6,712 nucleotides of DNA from Collinsella sp. (lineage in GTDB: Bacteria; Actinomycetota; Coriobacteriia; Coriobacteriales; Coriobacteriaceae), in contig DXMX01000085.1 in NCBI GenBank assembly GCA_019413955.1, positions 1 through 6,712 of the forward strand, given 5' to 3'. A model generated the notes under the pieces. That model saw nothing but the letters and a program-made list of their open reading frames with translations. It was not told where the DNA came from and did not search any database. This document shows, piece after piece, positions 1 to 5,066 of this stretch. A program made the translations under genes and the position numbers. Each line of letters begins with the position of its first letter. Positions within the stretch are counted from its first letter, which is position 1.

Positions 1-69
1 GGTCTTAACAACCGGCGCGCACTCGGCCGAGGCAAACACGATCTGCATCTTTTTGCTGGAATCAGCCAT
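1..69 (-). CDS. glgA: Glycogen synthase, N-terminal 23 codons only (cut by window edge)
   Basis: The reverse strand from 69 down reads MADSSKKMQIVFASAECAPVVKT and runs off the left edge. The stretch IVFASAECAPVVKT matches the start of bacterial GT5 glycogen synthases, whose first strand and loop read like 'ILFVASE(C/A)AP(F/L)xKTGGLGDV'; that loop with its lysine helps bind ADP-glucose. The enzyme moves glucose from ADP-glucose to the non-reducing end of an alpha-1,4-glucan in the cytoplasm. The ATG at 67-69 is preceded by AGGGAGA (74-80), a fair Shine-Dalgarno, four bases away. About seven residues precede the usual family start, and Met8 (KKM) is a possible internal start, but the ribosome binding site favours the first ATG. 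The gene lies 89 bases after glgD on the same strand, with a strong hairpin between them. Family assignment rests on the N-terminal motif and the operon context; the rest is outside the window. Confidence 0.88.
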   Translation of the reverse strand, partial: MADSSKKMQIVFASAECAPVVKT

Positions 70-91
70 ATTGTCTCCCTGTTGCAATTCG

Positions 92-127
92 AGAATAGCC
101 GCCTGGCGCGAACCGGGCGGCTATTCT
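92..127 (-). terminator. Strong hairpin between glgD and glgA: possible attenuator or weak intrinsic terminator
   Basis: Bases 92-103 and 116-127 are perfect reverse complements (12 bp, arm AGAATAGCCGCC). Within the 12-base loop, 105-106 can also pair with 113-114. On the minus (mRNA) strand the 3' arm ends in TATTCT and is followed by CGAATTGC, so there is no proper U-run; the plus strand has none either. The hairpin starts 31 bases after the glgD stop and ends 11 bases before the glgA Shine-Dalgarno. It could be a leaky terminator that lowers glgA relative to glgCD, an mRNA-stabilising structure at a processing site, or the 5' end of a separate glgA transcript. The inverted repeat is seen directly; its role is inferred. 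Confidence 0.5.
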
Positions 128-158
128 ACATGTTACGAGCGATGTTGCGGTGCCAACG

Positions 159-1286
159 TTAACGTACGATGGTGGTGTCGGAAGTTAACGGAGCCTTGCC
201 CAGCACCAGGATGTTCTCTGGCGTGCCGCGAAGCTCGGTGTTGGTGGGAACCACGTTGTTCTTGTCCAGGATGGCGTTCTCAACGCGGGCGCCGCTCTTG
301 ATGATGCAACTCTGGTTGATGATCGAGTTGGTCACCGAAGCGCCTTCCTCGACCACGACGCCGCGCGACAGGATCGAGTTGCGCACGGTGCCCTTGATGA
401 TGCAGCCGGCCGAGATGATCGAGTTGCACGCGTGGCTGCCGGTCGCATAGCGCGAAGGCGGCACGTCGTGAGCCTTGGTCAGGATCGGACGCTCGGGGTC
501 AAAGAGATGGTCGGCCACGGTCTGGTCGAGCAGGTCCATGCTGCGGCGATACAGCGACTTCTCGCTAAACACGCCCACGACCTCGCCCTTGTACTCGTAG
601 CTGCACACGTCGATGTTGCCAAAGTCGCCCTGGAGTGCCTCGAGCAGGTCCAGATAGTCGGCGGCCTGGTAGTGGTCGATAATCTCGAGCAGCGTCTCGC
701 GGTTGACGATGCAGCAGTCCATAGAGGCGTTGTCGCCGTACACGACGCCGGCGCTCACGCCCGTCAGGCGGCCGTTCTCGTTGATTTGCAGCTTGGTCTC
801 GTCATCGACGTTGTGCGTGGCCTTGCAGTACACCACGGTCATCTGGGCACCGGAGTTCTCGTGCGCGTCGATGATGGTGTTGAGGTCCATGTTAAAGATG
901 ATGTTGGTGCCCATCATCACAACGTAGGGCTTGTCCGAGCGCTGGAACAGCGTCTTGTTGGAGATGATGTCGCGCAGCAAGAAACGCATGCCGCCCTTGG
1001 TGGTGCCATACGCGTTGCCGGGAACCATGAACAGGCCGCCCTTTTTGCGGTCCAGGCCCCAGTCCTTGCCCGAGCCCACGTGGTCGATCAGCGAGCGGTA
1101 GTTGCCCGGCATGACGACGCCGACGGTCTTAATGCCGGCATTCATCATGTTGGACAGCGGGAAATCGATCAGGCGGTAGCGGCCCAAAAACGGAACGGAC
1201 GCGATGGGGCGGTCCTTGAGCAGAACGCTGCCGTAGGTCGAAGAGTAGTTAGCGGTGATATAACCGATGGCCTTGCGATTGATCAT
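159..1286 (-). CDS. glgD: GlgD: non-catalytic ADP-glucose pyrophosphorylase homologue, regulatory subunit
   Basis: A 375-residue protein with the GlgC fold: an N-terminal nucleotidyltransferase-like domain (about 1-250) and a C-terminal left-handed beta-helix (about 285-345, hexad runs such as SIISAGCIIKGTV and NSIINQSCIIKSGARV). The fold is marked by RPIASVPFLGRYRLIDFPLSN (26-46). It lacks the GlgC catalytic signatures: no GGxGxRL loop at the N-terminus, MGTN (125-128) where GlgC has SGDH so the catalytic Asp is a Thr, no FTEKP, and no WKDVGT. In Firmicutes, GlgD forms a heteromer with GlgC and raises its activity; the same role is inferred here. I chose the ATG at 1284-1286 because MINRKAIGYI fits the family start, and AAGGGGG (1296-1302), inside the last glgC codons, lies nine bases upstream. 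The open frame continues 13 codons further, but that reading would overlap glgC and has no family support. Only four bases separate it from the glgC stop, which suggests translational coupling. Confidence 0.93.
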   Translation of the reverse strand: MINRKAIGYITANYSSTYGSVLLKDRPIASVPFLGRYRLIDFPLSNMMNAGIKTVGVVMPGNYRSLIDHVGSGKDWGLDRKKGGLFMVPGNAYGTTKGGMRFLLRDIISNKTLFQRSDKPYVVMMGTNIIFNMDLNTIIDAHENSGAQMTVVYCKATHNVDDETKLQINENGRLTGVSAGVVYGDNASMDCCIVNRETLLEIIDHYQAADYLDLLEALQGDFGNIDVCSYEYKGEVVGVFSEKSLYRRSMDLLDQTVADHLFDPERPILTKAHDVPPSRYATGSHACNSIISAGCIIKGTVRNSILSRGVVVEEGASVTNSIINQSCIIKSGARVENAILDKNNVVPTNTELRGTPENILVLGKAPLTSDTTIVR

Positions 1287-1290
1287 CGGA

Positions 1291-2439
1291 TCATTCCCCC
1301 TTCCCGATAACGACGTCATTTCCAACGACGGCCGTATCCTTGGTGGTATCGACAGAGCCGAGCTTCACGCCCTCTTCGACCGTGGAGTTCTCGCCCAAAA
1401 TAGCGCGGCAGATGCGCGCGCCGCTCTTAACGTGCGCACCCGGCAGTAGCACGGAGTCCTCGACCACGGCGCGCTCCTCGATGATGACATCGGTCGAAAG
1501 AATCGAGTGGCGAGCAGTGCCGTAGATCTTGCAGCCGTTGGAGACCAGGCAGTCGTCCAGGCGGCCGTCCGGGCCAATGTAGTGCGGCGGTCGCGTGGTG
1601 ATGTTGGACATGATGGGGAAGTGCTTGTCGAACAGATCGAACTCGGGGTTGTTGCCCAGCAGGTCCATCGAGGTCTCGTGGAAGCTGGCGATGGTGCCGA
1701 CGTCCTTCCAAAAGCCGTGGAACTCGTAGCTGTACAAGCGCTTGCCCTCGCCGAGCAGCTTGGGGATGATGTCCTTGCCAAAGTCGTGACTCGAGCGCTG
1801 GTCCAGAGCGTCCTCCTCGAGCGCCTCGATCAGCACGTCGGCCGAGAAGATGTAGATGCCCATGGATGCGAGGTTCGAATCGGGCTTATCGGGCTTCTCG
1901 GTGAACTTGGTGATGCGACCGTCCTCGGGGTCGGTCGTCAGGATGCCAAAGCGGCTGGCCTCCTCCCACGGCACGGGCATAACGCTCACCGTGAGGTCGG
2001 CGTTGTTCTCAATGTGCGTCTTGAGCATCTTGCGGTAGTCCATGCGATACAGGTGATCGCCCGAAAGAATCAGGACGTACTTGGGGTCGTTGGCCTTGAT
2101 GTAATCGAGGTTCTGCGTAATGGCGTCGGCCGTGCCCGCGTACCAGGCGCCACCGGTCTGCGTCTCGTACGGAGGCAGGATCGACACACCGCCGTCGCGG
2201 CTGTCCAGATCCCACGCCTCGCCGGATCCCACGTAGGCATGCAGCAGGTAGGGGCGATACTGCGTTAGAACGCCTACCGTGTCGATGCCCGAGTTGGAGC
2301 AGTTGGAGAGTGAAAAGTCGATAATGCGGAACTTGCCACCAAAGCTGACCGCCGGCTTAGCGATCTTTTGGGTGAGTGCCCCCAATCGGCTGCCCTGTCC
2401 TCCTGCGAGGAGCATCGCGATGCATTCTTTCTTACTCAT
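1291..2439 (-). CDS. glgC: Glucose-1-phosphate adenylyltransferase (ADP-glucose pyrophosphorylase), catalytic subunit
   Basis: A 382-residue protein that makes ADP-glucose and PPi from ATP and glucose-1-phosphate, the committed step of bacterial glycogen synthesis. Visible motifs in order: LLAGGQGSRLGALT (10-23), the nucleotide-binding loop; KPAVSFGGKFRIIDF (28-42); GTADA (102-106); SGDHLYRMDY (126-135), with Asp128 aligning to the catalytic Asp142 of E. coli; FTEKP (179-183), with Lys182 matching the glucose-1-phosphate lysine of E. coli (Lys195); MGIYIF (193-198); and WKDVGT (244-249). The C-terminus from about 287 is a left-handed beta-helix. Lys25 sits where E. coli has the fructose-1,6-bisphosphate lysine (Lys39), but the neighbouring Arg is Ile, so the effector response may differ. 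The start ATG at 2437-2439 follows AAGGAG (2446-2451) with six bases between, an excellent ribosome binding site. It lies upstream of glgD and is probably active as a GlgC/GlgD heteromer. Confidence 0.97.
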   Translation of the reverse strand: MSKKECIAMLLAGGQGSRLGALTQKIAKPAVSFGGKFRIIDFSLSNCSNSGIDTVGVLTQYRPYLLHAYVGSGEAWDLDSRDGGVSILPPYETQTGGAWYAGTADAITQNLDYIKANDPKYVLILSGDHLYRMDYRKMLKTHIENNADLTVSVMPVPWEEASRFGILTTDPEDGRITKFTEKPDKPDSNLASMGIYIFSADVLIEALEEDALDQRSSHDFGKDIIPKLLGEGKRLYSYEFHGFWKDVGTIASFHETSMDLLGNNPEFDLFDKHFPIMSNITTRPPHYIGPDGRLDDCLVSNGCKIYGTARHSILSTDVIIEERAVVEDSVLLPGAHVKSGARICRAILGENSTVEEGVKLGSVDTTKDTAVVGNDVVIGKGE

Positions 2440-2458
2440 CGATTTCTCCTTCTGTCAT
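2432..2458 (-). other. Possible 8-codon leader frame overlapping the glgC start
   Basis: From an ATG at 2456-2458 the minus strand reads MTEGEIDE and stops at TAA (2432-2434), five bases inside glgC. AGGA (2465-2468) stands six bases before this ATG, a plausible weak Shine-Dalgarno. The frame contains the glgC ribosome binding site, and both ATGs sit in the same octamer ATCGATGA. A ribosome ending here could restart at glgC. It is equally likely to be chance, because such short frames are common. Confidence 0.18.
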
Positions 2459-2479
2459 CGATGTTCCTAAACCCATTAG

Positions 2480-2510
2480 CGACGGGCGCGGCGCTCGGTC
2501 GTGTCCGTCG
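2480..2510 (-). repeat. Weak inverted repeat in the glgP-glgC gap
   Basis: CGACGG (2480-2485) and CCGTCG (2505-2510) are complementary around a 19-base GC-rich loop. A second short palindrome, TGCCG-TG-CGGCA, lies at 2516-2527. Neither is followed by a T-run on the minus strand, so they do not look like a standard terminator. The rest of the 106-base gap (2440-2545) holds the glgC ribosome binding site and no promoter I could support. Confidence 0.25.
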
Positions 2511-2545
2511 AGTAATGCCGTGCGGCAAAGGGAGCTCGCGCGCCT

Positions 2546-4972
2546 TTACGCGTGCCAGATCTCGTCGCGGTACTCGCGAATGGTACGGTCGCTCGAGAAC
2601 CAGCCGGAGGAGGCGGTGTTGAGCAGTGCCTTGCGGTTCCAGGTCTCCTGGTCGCCGTAGCTGTTCGTGAGCTTCTCCCAGGCGTCGACGTAGCTGCGGA
2701 AATCGGCCATGACCAGGTCGGGGTCGTTGTTGTTCATGAGCTCGTTATAGATGCTCTCGAAGTTGCCCGAAAGACCCGCAAAGGTGTTGTCCTTGAGCTC
2801 GTCCATCACGCGGCCCAGACGCTCGCGGTCGCCGTTGAGGGTATCCCACGCAAAATAGCTGTTGGATGCCCAGAGCTGCTCGACCTCGGGGGCGGTCAGA
2901 CCAAAAATGGCCTCGTTCTCGCGGCCGGCCAGGTCGGCGATCTCGATGTTGGCGCCGTCGAGGGTGCCCAGCGTAATGGCGCCGTTCATCATGAGCTTCA
3001 TGTTGGACGTGCCCGAGGCCTCCTTGCCGGCCGTGGAGATCTGCTCCGAGATCTCGGCGGCGGGGTAGATGAGCTGGGCGTTGCTCACGCGGAAGTTGGG
3101 GATAAAGCAGACCTTCATAACCTCGTTGACGCGTGCGTCGTTGTTGATGACCTCGGCGACGGAGTTAATGAGGCGGATGGTCTCCTTGGCGAAGGTGTAG
3201 CTCGAGGCAGCCTTGCCGCTAAAGATAAAGGTCGTCGGCGTCACGTGGAAGTTAGGGTTGGCGATGCGACGGTTGTAGATGTCCATCACCTTCATGATGT
3301 TCATGAGCTGGCGCTTGTAGGCGTGGAAGCGCTTTACCTGAACATCGAAGACGGTGTTGGGGTCGATGACCAGACCGGTCTCGGCCTTAACGTAGGCGGC
3401 CAAGCGCTCCTTGTTGGCGCGCTTGGAGGCACCCACGGCCTTCAGGAACTCGGTGTCATTTTGGAACTCCTTGAGTTTCTCCAGCTCAAAGGCATCCTTG
3501 AGCCAGCCATCGCCAATGGCCTCGGTCACGAGCTTGGCATAGGTGGGGTTGGCCTCGGCAAAGAAGCGACGGTGTGAGATACCGTTGGTCTTGTTGTTGA
3601 ACTTCTCGGGCGTCAGGGCATAGAAGTCCTTGAGCACGATGTTCTTGATAATGTCGGAGTGGATCTTTGCCACGCCGTTGACACTATGGCTGCAGATTAC
3701 GGACAGGTTGGCCATGCGAATCTCACCGTCCCACAGAATGGCGGTCTGGCGCAGGCGCTCCTGCCAGCCCTCCTGCGTGGTGTCGAACGACTCGTGCCAA
3801 CGACGGCTGATCTCGTCGATGACCTGGTACACGCGGGGGAGGAGCTTGGAGAAAGTGCCGATGGGCCACTTCTCCAGAGCCTCAGGCAGGATGGTGTGGT
3901 TGGTGTAGCTCACGACCTGCGTCACGATGTTCCAGGCGTCATCCCACTCGAGCTTCTTCTCGTCGATGAGGATACGCATGAGCTCGGGGCCGCACATGGC
4001 GGGGTGGGTATCGTTGGTGTGGATGGCCACAAATTGCGGCAGCAGCTCCCAGTTCGCGCCGTGCTCCTTCTCAAAGGTGTCGAGCAGGCTGTAGATGCCA
4101 GCCGAAACAAACAGGTATTCCTGCTTCAGGCGCAGCAGACGGCCGTGCTCGCCGGCGTCGTTGGGGTAGAGGATGGCGCTGATGGCCTCGGCCTCGGCGC
4201 GCTCGGCATCGGCCAGGGCATAGTCACCGCGGTTGAAGGCCTCCAGATCGAAGTGCTCCTCGACCGGCTCGGCAGCCCATACGCGCAGCTTGTTGACGGT
4301 CTCGCCGGCATAGCCCACGACGGGGATGTCATAAGGGACGGCCAGGATGTCCTGCGTGTCCACCGTGCGGTAGAACGTGCGGCCGTTCTCCTCAAAGCCC
4401 TCAACATGGCCACCAAACTTGATGGTCACGGCCTTGTCCTGACGGCGGATCTCCCAGGGATAGCCGTGGGTGAGCCACTCGTCGGTGGCCTCGACCTGAC
4501 TGCCGTTGACGATTTCCTGCTTAAACAGGCCGTAGCGGTAGCGCATGCCGTTGCCGTAGCCGGCAATGCCCTCGGCTGCCATGGAATCCAGGAAGCATGC
4601 GGCCAGACGGCCCAGGCCACCGTTGCCCAGTGCCGGATCGGGCTCCTGGTTTTCGATGGCGGACAGGTCAAAGCCCATGTCGTCGAGCGCCTCGGCGACC
4701 ATATCGCGCACGCCAAAGTTAAGCAGATAGTTGTCGAGCAGGCGGCCGATCAAAAACTCGATCGAGAAGTAGTACACGCGCTTCTTGCCCTCGGCGGTGA
4801 CGCGGGCGTCACTCTTGGTGGCAACGGTGCGGGCCTTCTCGGCCACGAGCTTGGCTAGGGCGTTAAAGCGATCGAGGTCGCTGGCGGCCTCGACGCTCTT
4901 GCCGCTGATGCTCATGACGGCATCGCGATAGAGCTCGGTAAACTCCTGCTTGTTGTCGAAGATCTTATTCAT
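2546..4972 (-). CDS. glgP: Glycogen/alpha-glucan phosphorylase (GT35)
   Basis: An 808-residue cytoplasmic enzyme, close to the usual 800-820 of bacterial phosphorylases. It releases glucose-1-phosphate from non-reducing alpha-1,4 ends using phosphate and pyridoxal phosphate. Landmarks: YYFSIEFLIGRLL (67-79); PALGNGGLGRLAACFLDS (113-130); GYGNGMRYRYGLFKQ (138-152), continuing to WLTHGYPWE (166-174); HTNDTHPA (318-325); SYTNHTILPEALEKW (355-369); NKTNGISHRRF (460-470); VKRFHAYKRQLMN (546-558); GKAASSYTFAKETIRLIN (586-603); and EASGTSNMKLMMNG (651-664), where Lys659 is predicted to carry the PLP. It ends in WFSSDRTIREYRDEIWH, typical of the family. There is no N-terminal extension of the kind that carries the phosphoserine in animal enzymes. 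The ATG at 4970-4972 is preceded by AAAGGA (4977-4982), four bases away, part of which can pair with an upstream arm. Its place inside the cluster fits turnover of the same polymer; maltodextrin use is an alternative I consider less likely. Confidence 0.97.
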   Translation of the reverse strand: MNKIFDNKQEFTELYRDAVMSISGKSVEAASDLDRFNALAKLVAEKARTVATKSDARVTAEGKKRVYYFSIEFLIGRLLDNYLLNFGVRDMVAEALDDMGFDLSAIENQEPDPALGNGGLGRLAACFLDSMAAEGIAGYGNGMRYRYGLFKQEIVNGSQVEATDEWLTHGYPWEIRRQDKAVTIKFGGHVEGFEENGRTFYRTVDTQDILAVPYDIPVVGYAGETVNKLRVWAAEPVEEHFDLEAFNRGDYALADAERAEAEAISAILYPNDAGEHGRLLRLKQEYLFVSAGIYSLLDTFEKEHGANWELLPQFVAIHTNDTHPAMCGPELMRILIDEKKLEWDDAWNIVTQVVSYTNHTILPEALEKWPIGTFSKLLPRVYQVIDEISRRWHESFDTTQEGWQERLRQTAILWDGEIRMANLSVICSHSVNGVAKIHSDIIKNIVLKDFYALTPEKFNNKTNGISHRRFFAEANPTYAKLVTEAIGDGWLKDAFELEKLKEFQNDTEFLKAVGASKRANKERLAAYVKAETGLVIDPNTVFDVQVKRFHAYKRQLMNIMKVMDIYNRRIANPNFHVTPTTFIFSGKAASSYTFAKETIRLINSVAEVINNDARVNEVMKVCFIPNFRVSNAQLIYPAAEISEQISTAGKEASGTSNMKLMMNGAITLGTLDGANIEIADLAGRENEAIFGLTAPEVEQLWASNSYFAWDTLNGDRERLGRVMDELKDNTFAGLSGNFESIYNELMNNNDPDLVMADFRSYVDAWEKLTNSYGDQETWNRKALLNTASSGWFSSDRTIREYRDEIWHA

Positions 4973-4973
4973 A

Positions 4974-5008
4974 CGTTCCTTTCCCCCGGGGATGTTTCTC
5001 CCGGAACG
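4974..5008 (-). promoter_or_regulatory. Inverted repeat that could sequester the glgP ribosome binding site
   Basis: On the minus strand CGTTCC (5008-5003) is the exact complement of GGAACG (4979-4974). The second arm contains the GGA of the glgP Shine-Dalgarno AAAGGA and ends two bases from the ATG. Between the arms GGGA (5002-4999) can pair with TCCC (4992-4989) around a six-base loop, which would stack on the outer stem. A CCCCGGGG run at 4984-4991 offers a competing fold. The complementarity is seen directly; translational control is inferred, and a six-pair outer stem with an internal bulge is only moderately stable. Confidence 0.35.
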
Positions 5009-5017
5009 GTTATGACT

Positions 5018-5046
5018 TTTATCCTACGCCCCAGCGGGGCGGGCAA
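5018..5046 (-). promoter_or_regulatory. glgP: Candidate sigma70-type promoter for glgP
   Basis: On the minus strand TTGCCC (5046-5041) and GATAAA (5023-5018) are separated by exactly 17 bases and match the -35 and -10 consensus at four of six positions each. A start near 5010 would give a leader of about 40 bases carrying the inverted repeat before glgP. The spacer overlaps a GC hairpin, and matches of this quality occur by chance, so glgP may simply be co-transcribed with glgB. Confidence 0.22.
5027..5041 (-). repeat. GC-rich hairpin in the glgB-glgP gap
   Basis: CGCCCC (5027-5032) and GGGGCG (5036-5041) pair perfectly around a three-base loop. On the minus strand the sequence after it is TAGGATAAAAG, with no T-run, so it is not a typical intrinsic terminator. 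It starts 26 bases after the glgB stop. A second weak stem (CAAAG 5050-5054 with CTTTG 5062-5066) lies directly behind the stop codon. Possible roles are partial termination, 3'-end protection of glgB mRNA, or none. Confidence 0.3.
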
Positions 5047-5066
5047 ATGCAAAGGTAACGACTTTG

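Noticed and set aside
432..1310. Long plus-strand open frame (292 codons) opposite glgD
   Set aside because: Its translation is Val/His/Ala/Leu-rich with no domain, and it mirrors glgD codon bias. It is an antisense shadow in GC-rich DNA.
1287..1325. Longer glgD start 13 codons upstream (MEMTSLSGRGNDP...)
   Set aside because: It would overlap glgC, the extra residues do not resemble GlgD, and a good ribosome binding site supports the ATG at 1284-1286.
1507..2268. Plus-strand open frame (253 codons) opposite glgC
   Set aside because: It has the same composition as other antisense shadows and no recognisable motif, while glgC on the other strand has all family motifs.
2516..2527. TGCCG-TG-CGGCA palindrome as a glgP terminator
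   Set aside because: The loop is too tight, the stem is short once opened, and no T-run follows on the transcribed strand.
2552..3577. Plus-strand open frame (341 codons) opposite the 3' half of glgP
   Set aside because: It is low-complexity Val/Leu/Gly/Asp sequence with no family resemblance, explained by glgP codon use.
3659..4858. Plus-strand open frame (399 codons) opposite the 5' half of glgP
   Set aside because: Although long, it is a shadow of glgP with biased composition and no domain or plausible operon context.
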